Part shown: positions 6,806 through 17,400 of the stretch, in pieces
Position numbering within the stretch: the first letter of the stretch is position 1
How the letters are laid out: each line of letters starts with the position of its first letter
Assembly (NCBI GenBank): GCA_009780135.1
Contig: WRAP01000001.1
Span: 248,001-312,000 of the forward strand
Length of the DNA stretch: 64,000 bases
Direction of reading: 5' to 3'
DNA from: Bacillota bacterium
Lineage (GTDB): Bacteria; Bacillota; Clostridia; Christensenellales; Pumilibacteraceae
Translations under genes and position numbers: made by a program
The notes under the pieces: model-generated
What the model was told of the DNA's origin: nothing
What the model saw: the letters and a program-made list of their open reading frames with translations, nothing else
Database searches by the model: none

Positions 6806-9800
6806 ATGAAAACAAATTTAAGAACGAGAAATTCTACAAGGGGAAAATTAAGGAAAGCTATAGCAATATTTTTATCACTTATACTTATAGCAACGGTTAT
6901 TATGGCAACAGCATGTGGCGAAACTACAACGCCGGGTCGTCAAGAACCACAAGTTCCTGCTAGCGTTACAGAAGCATATAATTTAATAAACGCTATTCCG
7001 CAAGCAGTTACGATGGGTAATCGTACTACATTTGAAACAGCTTTTAATTCTGCCGAAACTGCTTTTAATGCTCTTTCGTCTGCGTATCAAAATCAAGTAA
7101 TCAACAGAGCAAGGCTTAGTGAAGCACTAGGTCAACTTACTAACTTTGATAAAAACGCTCAAGCCGATGTGGTAGCAAATCTTATTAGTGCTATACCAAC
7201 CACACTTACATATGTTGTGCACGGTGGCAATAATGTTGCTAATAGAACTGCATTCAATGCGGCTTTAACTGCGGCACAAACAGCCTATACAAATGCTGCA
7301 ACATTTACTTTTCGTGGCAATAATTACGATATTAGAGCAAGAATACATAACAGTGCGGTTTTAGCATCGGCTCAAGCTCAATTAACTAGTTTTGATAATA
7401 GATTAGAAGAAGTTGCTCCTGTCTATGAGGTGGTAGATGTTATCAATGTGCTTGTTTTAGCTGGTGAAATTACCTCAGGAAATAGGGGTGTTTTTGAGAG
7501 TGCAATTGCAAGTGCTCAGAATGCTTACGACGCTTTAGCAACTGACGAGCTTCGTTCATTAGTTACAAATCGTGCTGTAATAGCAGAAGCTAGAGTGCTT
7601 CTTTTAACTTTTGATAGAACAGTTGCTCAAAATGCAAGTATTGATGTTGTGGTGGGACATATTGAAACTCTTGCTGATTTAATGCCATTTGAGTATATAG
7701 CTGGAGTAGACCAAACAGCAGAGTTAGAAGCATTTAATTTAGCATTTAATACAGCACAGACGGCATTTAATTTACTTGAAAATTTTATTTTTCAAGAAGA
7801 GGCTGCTAGAGACATAAGAAACCTTATTGCGGAAGAGCTTAGACAAGCACTTTTGAATGCAGCGGAAGAATTAAGAATTTTTGGCATACAAGATGGCTCT
7901 ATTGTAGGTGTAGTTATAGGACTTATTGACGATGTTATTGCTCTTGGTGGGGTAACAACGGCAAATAGAGATGAATTTTTTGCAAAACTAGATTTGGCTC
8001 AAGATGCATTTGACGAGTTGGACGAAGTATTGCAAGGGTATGTAGCTAACGCTTATAGATTAGTCCTCCTTACTACAAACTTAATTGATTTTGATAGAAC
8101 AACATATATTGCTAACCGTGTTGCTTTTGTAGAGTATCTTATCGCAGAGATAGAGATTCCCGAATATTTAGTAATCGGTTCTAGTCGTGAGAACTTTATG
8201 TTAGCAGTCGGTACGGCTCTTATGGCATTTAGACAGCTAGAAACGCTTGATTTTAGAGGCGAAATTCACGATGTAAGAAGTCAAGTAGAGGAAGCATTAC
8301 TACAAAAAATCTTATATGCAGATAATATGCTAGCTGTTTTTGACGGTGCTACTGCCATAATAAGCGCAGTAAATGCTGTATCTAATATAAGCAATATTAC
8401 TCTTAACTACCTAGAATATGGCTTTTTAGTAAATTCGATTGCAGTTATGATGGCTAGAGAGGTCTTAGATAGTCTTACAGCCGAGCAAGAAGCTATTTTA
8501 TTAGAAGGTCAATTAGAAGCGTTAGAAACAATAATGCAAAATGCAGAACAAAGAGTAGCTTATTTATTTGAAAATCATGCACACCTTAGGATTCCACAAT
8601 TAGGCGAAATTGCTTTAGACAGCAACACAATCAGTTGGCAAGCAATAGTGGTAGCAGTAGATTATACCGTTTCGTATGATTTTATTTCTTATTTAGGTAA
8701 CCAGTATAGTGATAGTGGAAGTCAAGAAGTAACAACAAATCAATTTACAATAACTCGTAATAACGGTTTTGTTACAAATGTTAGAGTAGTAGCAAACTTT
8801 GAAGAAGGCAGTGTTTTTGAGAGTGTTATTAGAGAATCATATTTAACTACAGCTTTAAGCATAACACCAACAGAGCATAAAATTAAAACTTTTTTAATAA
8901 GTGATTTAGGTTTAAACGAGGCATTTAGAGAGTTAGCAGAAAACAATACAATAGGTAGTAACCGCAACGAAATTATGGCGTTTTTAGTAGACTCAGCCAT
9001 TTTAGAGCTTGAAAATCACCGTTATGTTGAGACAAATCAAGTTGGTGTGTCAGCTGTTGGAGCGACACCAGTGCAAATGAATCTTAATGTTGGGGGCAGA
9101 ATGGCTGTTAATAGAGATGCTAATGGAAATGTAATCAACGCATATAACAGGACTGTTGCATTTGCAACAGGGTCAGGTATAGGAAGTGGAACGGCAGTTG
9201 AAAGAGCTTCAAGAGCAGACAGGATATTTTTTAATGCCAGTACAAATAGTATTAGTAGGCATTCTTTAAGAAGTCAAGCATCACAAAATCAGATGGTAAC
9301 AAACGCACAACTTCAGGTTAGGTGGGGACATGGACAAAGAAATACTCGTGATTCCTTAAATTTGGATACTTGGTTAAATAACTATACACTTTCACCATAT
9401 GGATTATTTAATTATATTGTTACTTCTGAGACAATTTCTAATGCAGAATCACAAATCTTCAGTATGTTTAACGGTCAACAGGGTGCTTCAGGCGATGTAA
9501 GTAATAGGCGTGAAAATATTACAGTAGATAGACAAAGAGTAACGATTGATGCTAATAATAATTTCGTATTTTCAATGATATTAAATGCTAGATCGGCGGG
9601 TGCAAGAAATGTACACAGTATTGTTAGGGCTGGTGGATTATCAGGTGGTGCGAGTTATCGTGACGGAGATTATATAGCATTAGAATTTGTTATTTGTTCG
9701 TATACTTTAGAAATTCGTGAATATACCACTACTACTCGTTATACTGCTTACGATATTGTTAATGCGGACACTAGAGTACGAACAAGAGTTGTATTTACTT

Positions 9801-10579
9801 ATGATGATGAGAATAGAGATTTGCCATGGATGGGTGAACATGATGCGACAAACGAGAAAGCAACAACATCAAATCCTGTTTCTTGTGTAGTTAAAGGCAC
9901 ACTAATTACAATGGCTGATGGTACAACTCAAAAGGTAGAAACTGTTAGAGTTGGCGATATGATTAAGGTATGGAATTTTAACACAGGTGATTTTGATGTT
10001 GCACCTGTAATGTTTATCGACCATGGCGGGTTAGATTATTACGAGGCTGTAGAATTAACCTTTAGCGACGGAACTCAGGTTACAATGGTTTATAGACATA
10101 GCTTCTTTAGCATAACAGAGGGGCGACATATTATGATTACTCCATATAATGCATACGAGTTTATTGGGCACGAGTTTAAGCATCACGATGCTAATCTAAA
10201 CTCTAAAGCAATAGAATTAGTAGACATTCGTGTCTTTGTTTACCAAACAGAAACCTTTAACTTAATTACACCAGTGCATCTAACATTCTTTGCAAACGGG
10301 GTATTAACGGCAGCGAGTATGTTTAATCGATTAGGCTTTTTGAGCATTTTTGAAGTTGATATATACTCAATGGCTTTCTGTGTAGATGCTAAAAATGAGT
10401 TAGTAGCAGAGTTTGGTTTAATGAGCTTTGAAGAGTTCCAAACAATTTCGCCAACAACACCACCTGAATTGTTCTTTGCTCTTAATGGGCAGTATGTAAC
10501 AATTGCTCTTGCTACGGGTGCTATGACAATCGAAGGTGTTTTTGAGTTGATAGATAGCTTCCAGCATTTTCTAGTTTAG
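6806..10579 (+). CDS. Lipoprotein with helical repeats and a C-terminal Hint (hedgehog/intein) domain
   Basis: The 1257-residue protein starts with a lipoprotein signal ending 'MATACGE'. Residues about 50-550 hold at least six helical repeats of 65-80 residues, each with an 'NRxxFxxAxxxAxxAF' helix pair and ending near 'LxxFD'. A beta-rich middle follows. From Cys1027 the sequence is a Hint domain: 'SCVVKGTLITMADG', 'VRVGDMIKVWN', the block-B-like 'TMVYRHSFF' with His, and 'HLTFFANGVL' as block F. The usual His-Asn before the splice junction is absent (residues continue 'TAASM') and about 90 further residues follow. Such domains can cleave or ligate their own backbone through the Cys; here that would release or modify the C-terminal piece. 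AGAGG lies upstream of ATG. No close functional analogue is recognised. Confidence 0.85.
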   Translation: MKTNLRTRNSTRGKLRKAIAIFLSLILIATVIMATACGETTTPGRQEPQVPASVTEAYNLINAIPQAVTMGNRTTFETAFNSAETAFNALSSAYQNQVINRARLSEALGQLTNFDKNAQADVVANLISAIPTTLTYVVHGGNNVANRTAFNAALTAAQTAYTNAATFTFRGNNYDIRARIHNSAVLASAQAQLTSFDNRLEEVAPVYEVVDVINVLVLAGEITSGNRGVFESAIASAQNAYDALATDELRSLVTNRAVIAEARVLLLTFDRTVAQNASIDVVVGHIETLADLMPFEYIAGVDQTAELEAFNLAFNTAQTAFNLLENFIFQEEAARDIRNLIAEELRQALLNAAEELRIFGIQDGSIVGVVIGLIDDVIALGGVTTANRDEFFAKLDLAQDAFDELDEVLQGYVANAYRLVLLTTNLIDFDRTTYIANRVAFVEYLIAEIEIPEYLVIGSSRENFMLAVGTALMAFRQLETLDFRGEIHDVRSQVEEALLQKILYADNMLAVFDGATAIISAVNAVSNISNITLNYLEYGFLVNSIAVMMAREVLDSLTAEQEAILLEGQLEALETIMQNAEQRVAYLFENHAHLRIPQLGEIALDSNTISWQAIVVAVDYTVSYDFISYLGNQYSDSGSQEVTTNQFTITRNNGFVTNVRVVANFEEGSVFESVIRESYLTTALSITPTEHKIKTFLISDLGLNEAFRELAENNTIGSNRNEIMAFLVDSAILELENHRYVETNQVGVSAVGATPVQMNLNVGGRMAVNRDANGNVINAYNRTVAFATGSGIGSGTAVERASRADRIFFNASTNSISRHSLRSQASQNQMVTNAQLQVRWGHGQRNTRDSLNLDTWLNNYTLSPYGLFNYIVTSETISNAESQIFSMFNGQQGASGDVSNRRENITVDRQRVTIDANNNFVFSMILNARSAGARNVHSIVRAGGLSGGASYRDGDYIALEFVICSYTLEIREYTTTTRYTAYDIVNADTRVRTRVVFTYDDENRDLPWMGEHDATNEKATTSNPVSCVVKGTLITMADGTTQKVETVRVGDMIKVWNFNTGDFDVAPVMFIDHGGLDYYEAVELTFSDGTQVTMVYRHSFFSITEGRHIMITPYNAYEFIGHEFKHHDANLNSKAIELVDIRVFVYQTETFNLITPVHLTFFANGVLTAASMFNRLGFLSIFEVDIYSMAFCVDAKNELVAEFGLMSFEEFQTISPTTPPELFFALNGQYVTIALATGAMTIEGVFELIDSFQHFLV

Positions 10580-10596
10580 ATGTTTTTTTATCTTGG

Positions 10597-10615
10597 GCGG
10601 GCTAAAAATGCCCGC
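10597..10615 (+). terminator. GC-rich hairpin after the Hint lipoprotein gene
   Basis: GCGGGC-TAAAAAT-GCCCGC is a perfect stem 18 bases after the stop codon. It lacks a following T run, so it is a weak terminator or an mRNA 3'-end stabiliser. Confidence 0.4.
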
Positions 10616-10647
10616 TTGAGATGAAAGTAACTTTTAGAAATTTATTA

Positions 10648-10675
10648 TTGATTATATAGTAATTTATGTTATTAT
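10648..10675 (+). promoter_or_regulatory. Sigma-A-like promoter for the ABC transporter ATPase
   Basis: TTGATT, 16-bp spacer, TATTAT. A purine-rich leader with AAAAGGAAAA precedes the ATG at 10721. Confidence 0.4.
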
Positions 10676-10720
10676 ATTAACATATTCATTCCTAACAAAA
10701 GAAAAGGAAAAAACACAAAA

Positions 10721-11581
10721 ATGCCTACATTAAAAGTTAAAAATCTTTATAAAGTATATAAAGGTGCAAAATTTATATCTGCAAAAAACATTTCGCTGGA
10801 GGTTAATGAAGGCGAGATTTTTGGGTTTCTAGGAGTAAACGGAGCAGGTAAAAGTACCACAATTAAATGCATTACGGGTATAATTCCGTTTACAGCCGGT
10901 AAAATTGAGATTTGCGGACACGATATTGTGGAGAGTGCGTTTGAAGCTAAACGTAGTTTTGGTTTTGTACCTGATAATCACGCTGTATACGATAAGCTAA
11001 CAGGTAGTGAATATGTTAGTTATATAGCCAGCATTTATAAAGTACCTAAAGAGGAATATCAGGAGCGATTTGATACTTTAGTTAAAAAATTTAACCTTCA
11101 AAACTCTATCAATAATCAGATTATGTCTTATAGCCACGGTATGAAGCAAAAAATCTCGATTATTGGAGCTCTTATACATAAACCTAAGCTGTGGATTTTG
11201 GACGAACCTATGGTTGGGTTAGACCCTCAGTCTATTTTAGATGTTAAAAACTATATGAAAGAGTATGCTGCTAGTGGGTGTTCGGTAATTTTTAGTAGTC
11301 ATAATTTAGACACCGTAGAAAAGCTATGCGATAGAGCGGTTATTATTCATGGCGGTATTGTTATAGCTGATATTAACTTAAAGGAATATAGAGAAAAGGG
11401 AATGGATTTAGAAGAAGAATTTATGAAGTTAACCGCAAAAGCAAGAGAAGAAATAGATAAAATAAGGGCTGAGTTGTTAGTACAAGAAAGAGAACTTGCC
11501 GAAAAGATAGGTAAACGCAAGGCGGCGCAAATAATGCAAAAGAAGATTATGGATGAAGTGCATGCGAGTATGCTTGCATAA
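10721..11581 (+). CDS. ABC transporter ATP-binding protein
   Basis: A 286-residue ABC ATPase of the ABC-2 exporter type. It shows Walker A 'GVNGAGKSTT', the signature 'YSHGMKQK', Walker B 'LWILDEPMVGLDP' and the switch His in 'FSSHNLDTVEKL'. The C-terminal 60 residues are a charged helical extension beyond the nucleotide-binding domain. The membrane partner is almost certainly the 567-residue protein that follows, although the two are split by 227 bp holding a terminator and an inverted-repeat element. Substrate is unknown; the neighbouring surface lipoproteins are a hint at envelope function. Confidence 0.93.
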   Translation: MPTLKVKNLYKVYKGAKFISAKNISLEVNEGEIFGFLGVNGAGKSTTIKCITGIIPFTAGKIEICGHDIVESAFEAKRSFGFVPDNHAVYDKLTGSEYVSYIASIYKVPKEEYQERFDTLVKKFNLQNSINNQIMSYSHGMKQKISIIGALIHKPKLWILDEPMVGLDPQSILDVKNYMKEYAASGCSVIFSSHNLDTVEKLCDRAVIIHGGIVIADINLKEYREKGMDLEEEFMKLTAKAREEIDKIRAELLVQERELAEKIGKRKAAQIMQKKIMDEVHASMLA

Positions 11582-11800
11582 TGAGAAATTAGAAATATGG
11601 AAATATAACCGTCAAAAAAATCCACCTTGCAAGCAAAGGATTTTTTCTAGGTTATGAGGCGAATGAGAAATAAAGGACTTATTTAACGCAGAATACAGAA
11701 AGCAGAAGCGTGAATACTGGACTTATTAAGAAATATATTTTAATGGTTATTTATAAAATATAAGATAATATCAATAATTTCTCATTCATCATTTCTCATT
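11580..11800. repeat. MITE-like inverted-repeat element between ABC ATPase and permease genes
   Basis: AATGAGAAATTA at 11580-11591 is matched by its exact complement TAATTTCTCATT at 11775-11786. A further direct copy (AATGAGAAAT, 11662-11671) and inverted copy (ATTTCTCATT, 11791-11800) sit inside and just outside. The left arm overlaps the ATPase stop codon. No ORF lies within. This looks like a small non-autonomous inserted repeat. Confidence 0.45.
11614..11646 (+). terminator. Intrinsic terminator (bidirectional) after the ABC ATPase gene
   Basis: AAAAAAATCC...GGATTTTTT with an inner CTTGC/GCAA(A)G pairing forms a strong stem ending in a T run, 32 bases after the stop. It would uncouple transcription of the ATPase from its permease. 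Confidence 0.6.
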
Positions 11801-11808
11801 GAAATAAA

Positions 11809-13512
11809 ATGAACACAATATTTACACTAATTAAATTGCAATTTAACGCTGGCGTTAGGTTAGCTAAAGATAAGAGTCCACTAAAGACGGCATTTAGGTG
11901 GACAATTATTGGTATTGTAGCGGCGGCACTGCTTGGCAGTTTTGTTGCTATTTATCATACTTTAGCTCAGCAATTTATGGTAACAGAGTTAGGGATAGAT
12001 TTAAGTGGAGAGTTTTTAACCTTTACAATCGCAGGATTTATGGTTATTCAAACGCTTTTTTTAATTCCGATGCTTATAAAGGTGTTAGATATAAATAACG
12101 ATAGGGAATTGCTGCTTAAACTGCCACTAACAAGTCGAGAAATATTCATATCAAAAATAATTGTATCATATTGCTTTGAACTAGTTTTTTCTGTGGTTAT
12201 ATTAGGGCCGATTTTAATAGCGTTTGGAATAGCGGCGGGTAGTCCGTGGTGGTTTTTTGTAGGGCTCATTCCGTTTTTTGTTATTTTTGTGCCGATTTTC
12301 CCATTTTTTATAGCTATTTTGATATTGTTTCCGATGATGAAGCTATCGTGGTTTATGAAAAGTAAAACATCATTTACCACCATAATGTATTTATTGGGGT
12401 TAGTCGCAGGAGTTGTATTGTATATGCTAGCGGTACAAACGATGATTCGTCCGCTTATTGCCGAAGGCTTTAGCGAAACACTTTTAGATAACGCTACTTA
12501 CATACAAAGCATTGCAGGCGGATTTTATCCGGCTAGAGCATTTGCAGTGCTTGCCACTGGCGAATTGGTTCCAGCTTTAATACATTTTGCACTCATTGTT
12601 GTTTTTAGTGTTGGGCTTTTTGCATTTGCCTTTTATATTGCTAGCCTAAAATACAAGAAATTTTATATGGAAGAACATAGTAGTATTAGCGGATTTTCGG
12701 CAAGTAGCAAATATTGTGCTAAAAGTCCGATTCATGCTGTCTTAGATAGAGAATGCTTAAATATTTTTAGAAGCTCTAACTATACCTTCCAATTTTTACT
12801 TATTGTTGTGATTACACCGCTTTTAATTTTCTTTAGTAATCGTATAGCTAATTATGCTATGTACCAATCGTTTATGAATGTAGGCGAGGCTGATTTTGCC
12901 CTTGGAATTAGCTTTGAAATTTCATTGTTTATTACTATGGTGCTTATTCCCTTAGCAAGTAGCTTTGCAGCTAGCAATATAAGTAGGGAAGGACATAATA
13001 TTTATCATACAAAGCTAATACCTGTATCCTTTAGAAAACAACTTTTTACAAAGGCTAGCTTGGTTTTTGTGCCGATTTTTTTATCTATTATAGTAGGTGT
13101 AACTCTTAGTATGCTAAGACACGAAATCACGACAGGGGCAGGTTATTATGCAGACGGTTTAAGGGGAGTAGAAGTTATTCAAATTTTAGTCATCGCTACA
13201 AGTATGGCGATTGGTTATATTTGTTTAGGCACTTATATTGATTTGTGCAAACCGCTTTGTAATCAAATTAGCACAGGCGAGCTTACTAAAGCTACAACAC
13301 ACGCTAACTTTATTATAGTGCTAGGTAGTATAATTGGCGTCGGTTTTGGAGCGCTAGGTTTACTTAGTGTATTTAGCGATAGTATTGGCTTTGGTATGGA
13401 TGCCGAAATTTTTAGATGGTTTTTAATAGCGTTTTCGATAGTATTTGGTGCAGTGTTTGCAACGCTACTTTTTGTAGACGGACCGAATAGGTATCGCAAA
13501 TTAGAACAATAA
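11809..13512 (+). CDS. ABC-2-type exporter membrane subunit
   Basis: This 567-residue protein is almost entirely hydrophobic, with about twelve predicted membrane spans in two halves. The segment after the first spans, 'LDINNDRELLLKLPLTSREI', is characteristic of large ABC exporter permeases that act with a separate ATPase. It is the likely partner of the ATPase upstream. No Shine-Dalgarno is seen before ATG 11809, which follows the inverted repeat directly. The next gene starts 13 bases after its stop. Substrate unknown. Confidence 0.88.
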   Translation: MNTIFTLIKLQFNAGVRLAKDKSPLKTAFRWTIIGIVAAALLGSFVAIYHTLAQQFMVTELGIDLSGEFLTFTIAGFMVIQTLFLIPMLIKVLDINNDRELLLKLPLTSREIFISKIIVSYCFELVFSVVILGPILIAFGIAAGSPWWFFVGLIPFFVIFVPIFPFFIAILILFPMMKLSWFMKSKTSFTTIMYLLGLVAGVVLYMLAVQTMIRPLIAEGFSETLLDNATYIQSIAGGFYPARAFAVLATGELVPALIHFALIVVFSVGLFAFAFYIASLKYKKFYMEEHSSISGFSASSKYCAKSPIHAVLDRECLNIFRSSNYTFQFLLIVVITPLLIFFSNRIANYAMYQSFMNVGEADFALGISFEISLFITMVLIPLASSFAASNISREGHNIYHTKLIPVSFRKQLFTKASLVFVPIFLSIIVGVTLSMLRHEITTGAGYYADGLRGVEVIQILVIATSMAIGYICLGTYIDLCKPLCNQISTGELTKATTHANFIIVLGSIIGVGFGALGLLSVFSDSIGFGMDAEIFRWFLIAFSIVFGAVFATLLFVDGPNRYRKLEQ

Positions 13513-13525
13513 AAGGGGAGGAAAA

Positions 13526-14386
13526 ATGAAAAAGACTATACTTTTATTTTTATTTGTAATCCCTGTAATTATTGTTATATTGGTGGTTGCAATCGCAGGT
13601 TTTGTCGGTAGACAGGTTATGTTTATCGAAATTCGAGATGTTAGATGGGATGAGGCTATTTTTGAAAGCCGTCTAGAATTTAACGAACACTCTAATACTC
13701 ATGACTTAATTGTATTAGGCAATAGAGGCGATGTGATACCGTTTATGCGTTATATTATTGTTGAACCTGCTGATGCGAGCGAATCACTTACCTTTGTTAG
13801 TAGTAATCCTGAGGTTGTAGATGTAATAAACGGTCATATTCATATACTTCAAAATATGCGTTCTACTGACCCAAGTGAGGGGATAGAAATTCGAGTAATG
13901 CATGGAATTCGTGTTTTCTTTACTGTTTTTGTTATGAAAGAAGAGGCAGATGAAAATTATCTTGACTATTTTGGATTTTCTTTTGATTTATTTAGAGATT
14001 GGCTAAATAGAGATGCGGAGCGAGAATGGAGAAACGAGTTAGGATTGCCAGCTGAAGTTGGCATTTATAATAGGGTTATTATAGAAAGAGAATTTATGGC
14101 TGAAGAATTGGGTGGCATTATTCCGATAAGTAACATTTTAGAAAGAGGTTATAATGTAGCACCGAATAATCTACTTATTTCAAAAAACCCACTTAGGCAA
14201 GAGTTTCTAAACTCACTAGCCTTTGAGTCAAGCAATTCTAGTATTTTGCAAATAATGCCAAGCGTAGAAGGGGGAGTATTTAACGCTAGGATATTAAGTG
14301 AGGGCGAGGTTGAGATTAGAATAATTATGGTAGATAGGTTTTTAGGTAGTCAGTTTAGTATAAGTGTGCCTGTTCTTATTGTGTAA
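13526..14386 (+). CDS. Membrane-anchored extracytoplasmic protein, unknown
   Basis: The 286-residue protein has one N-terminal hydrophobic helix (residues 3-28) without lipobox or clear cleavage site, then a soluble part predicted outside the cell. The soluble part has an Ig-like strand pattern ('ESLTFVSSNPEVVDVINGHI', resembling a bacterial Ig/BIG fold) and a second similar stretch near the C terminus ('ALFESSNSSIL'-like). A strong GGGGAGG ribosome site lies seven bases before ATG, and the gap to the permease gene is 13 bases, so it is co-expressed with the transporter and may be an accessory subunit. Confidence 0.75.
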   Translation: MKKTILLFLFVIPVIIVILVVAIAGFVGRQVMFIEIRDVRWDEAIFESRLEFNEHSNTHDLIVLGNRGDVIPFMRYIIVEPADASESLTFVSSNPEVVDVINGHIHILQNMRSTDPSEGIEIRVMHGIRVFFTVFVMKEEADENYLDYFGFSFDLFRDWLNRDAEREWRNELGLPAEVGIYNRVIIEREFMAEELGGIIPISNILERGYNVAPNNLLISKNPLRQEFLNSLAFESSNSSILQIMPSVEGGVFNARILSEGEVEIRIIMVDRFLGSQFSISVPVLIV

Positions 14387-14404
14387 AAATATATAGAGGC
14401 ATTG

Positions 14405-14442
14405 CTTACTGGATTGCTTCGTTGACGAAGCAATCCAGTAAG
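14405..14442. repeat. Perfect 17-bp inverted repeat with 4-nt loop
   Basis: CTTACTGGATTGCTTCG-TTGA-CGAAGCAATCCAGTAAG is perfect over both arms. There is no T run after it, so it is not a typical terminator. The GGATTGCTTCG core resembles intergenic REP-like repeats of many genomes. It separates the transporter genes from the 1504-residue lipoprotein gene. Confidence 0.75.
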
Positions 14443-14468
14443 TTAGGTAAATTAACAATAAAAATATT

Positions 14469-17400
14469 ATGAAAAAACAAAATTCAAAATTCAAAAAAAT
14501 CGTTATTTCGATATTTATTTTAGCGTTTGTAGTTGTGGCTAGCATACCGCTGTTAACTTCTTGTGCTAACCGTAACGAGGGATATACATATGCTCTTTCT
14601 CGCAATGCTACAAACAGGATTTTTCAATCTTTAGAACAACGATTTAGCTTGCCTACAATTGTAACGGATGACCAAAACTATACAGTAGTGTGGAGTGTTG
14701 GCAGTAGTAGCATTGCAAATAATCCCGTTGCCATACTAGACACAGTAAACGAAGGATTTTATTCCTTACAACTAATAGATGTTACTCATAATATAACTAC
14801 AGCATCAACAACACTTATTGCAATAGTTACAGGCACTAACCACACTGTTACACTATATTATACTGTAACAGTAAGAGATATTTCTACCGATCACCTTAGT
14901 GCGATTTCCTCTAGCAAACACGGCAATATAAACTATACAACCCGTGGCATTGCCCGCACTCGTGTTTTTGGACTATACGATATACAGCTTCCCGAATGCG
15001 GTACAGCAACCCCTGGTAGATTTGAAGGGAATAACTGGGTACATGGTACCTGGCAAGATGTTACATTTACACACTCGTCTAGCACTTTTTTGCTTATGTG
15101 GAACTATCGTGGTGAAGTTGACATTAGTGTTTGGATAGAAGAACAGCAAGATAATGGCACATTTATAAGGCTAACTCCTCAAAATTATTCTCCAGCAAAC
15201 ATAGCAAGAGTAGTTTATAATCCGCAAATTTGCGACCGTACAGTAACAGTAAATTTCTTAAACCCTGGTATCGTGCGTGTTGTAGCCGAGAGTGCAGGTC
15301 AAATACGCCCCGGTTTTAGTCCAAGATACGAATTTACTTACGAAATTATAGATGCCGTAAACACTTACGATTTTGACGACATTAAACTGCTAGAAAGATT
15401 AGCAAGATATACATATATTACCGAAGGTGTAGAGGGGCAAATGCGAGGTAGTGGCATAGCAGTTGCAGGTGCATCTGCTCGTGGTCGCAGTCTAGGCAAT
15501 TATATAAATTCTAGTAATTATAACGGACTTCTTAGTCTACACTTTAATACAACACCGACTCCAACACCTAGCCATTATATTCAAAATACAGGCTCTAATT
15601 ACCGTTGGGACGGTTTTGACGATGTTGGTGAGTACTTTATAGAATTTGCTCATTGGGCACCATCTTTTAGATTTAGAGATATTGTTATTCGTTCTACCCA
15701 TAGAGATTTGCTTACTGCAACCCGTTATAACGGCAGAATGGAAACTTGGGCGGAAGGCACTTGGTTTTTTGGTAGCGTTTTTGGAAATGGATTCCATTTA
15801 GATGCAACTCCGTATACTCGTAGTGAAGAAGGGCGCTATAGAAATGTTCATTCTATGCGAGGACTTCCAAATGGTGATAGCATAGGATTTGAAAGTCGCA
15901 GATTTTTCCCAGGATATGGTTGGGGCGATTTATATGCGTTTTATATGCTGGCCAACAACTCTATTTTAGATAACATCACACTAACTGGCGAAAATATTCC
16001 GCAAGGTGCTACGGCTATAAGACTTAATCAATATCACAAAATCGGAGTTATCGGCACGAGTATGCTGGCAGGTATGGATAAAGAATTTAGTATCGGTAGA
16101 GCACATAACAATGGTGTTTTTACAAGCGGACTTTATATAGAGGGAATCACGATTCAGAACAGCATTATTGAAAAGGGACTAACTCTTGTTGGGGCAGGTT
16201 TTGCACCTAACGCCAATAATCCAATAACAATAAACACTTCGGTTCTACGATTTGGTGGTTTTACAGGCGTTTTAGGTGTATCTTACGGCGGTGGAATAGG
16301 TCAAGCCGACCCAGAAAACGGCGAGGCAGTTCGCACAGTTGCCCCAGAACATTCGCTTTCAGTTCGCAATAATCAACGCATTCAACATCCAAATGAGGGT
16401 AGTAGCTTTGGTAATTTTATAATTTCCCGTAATAATATCTTTCATGATATTTCAGTTTCGCCGTTATTAACTATGCCAAGCCGTAGCGGTTCTCACATAA
16501 GCATAGAGGGTAACGAAAACCATTTCTTTACTTGGCTTCGTAGCAACGATATTCAATTCCCGGAAATGACAGATCCTAATCACGAGGGATTTGCACGCAT
16601 TATGGGCGGTAGCATAAACGGTATGATACCCGCTCTAATGAATAGAGTTTTTACAAATAATAACGGTGCTGGTCCAACTGCAAGCGGTAGAGGACACGCT
16701 TTCCCGCAAGGTCGTACATGGAGTCAAACTAACATTGCTAGATATGAGCAACCCAATGGAGTGTTTTTAGTAAATATCCCTGTTATTATTGTTACAGACG
16801 AAGGTCAAGATAAAAATAATTATGTAACATTTGCTAATTCGGTGCTAGCTACCGCAACCGAAACGGCGGTCGGTTTAGTTAGCGATCACGCTGGCGGCAA
16901 TACTCCGAGAGATCTAAATCAACGATTTGATTTAATTATGCTACATTCGCCAAATAACGCTACTCCCGATATGGCAGGTAGGTTAATTCGCATAATGGAA
17001 ATGAATACAGTCAGTATAAACGAACGCATTATCAATATGGTACCGGCAGGCACACGCATGCCAACTTTTAGTAGTGGTACGATAGTGGAATTAACTGAAG
17101 GGTTTAATACAAAAGGCGAGGTTGTTCTTTTTAATGAAGGATTAGCTAGCTTTAGCGGTCATCGAATATTTTTAGGTAATAGAGAAATAGAGAGCATTTA
17201 CAACGCAGAAAATAGGTCTATTACTATGCAGTTTACTGATATTTTTGGTGCAGGAGTTGATGGTTTTGGTGCGTATGAATTTAGCATTATAAATATGCAA
17301 TCCCGTAGCAGAGAACCAGTTAGTAGATTTAGTATGATATTCGGCGGTGGTTTTGGCGGTAATCCTAGTAATGTTGTGCCTGGCTCAATTGGCTTTAGCG

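Noticed and set aside
11347-11625. Minus-strand ORF in the ABC ATPase gene
   Set aside because: Antisense shadow with serine/isoleucine bias and no start context.
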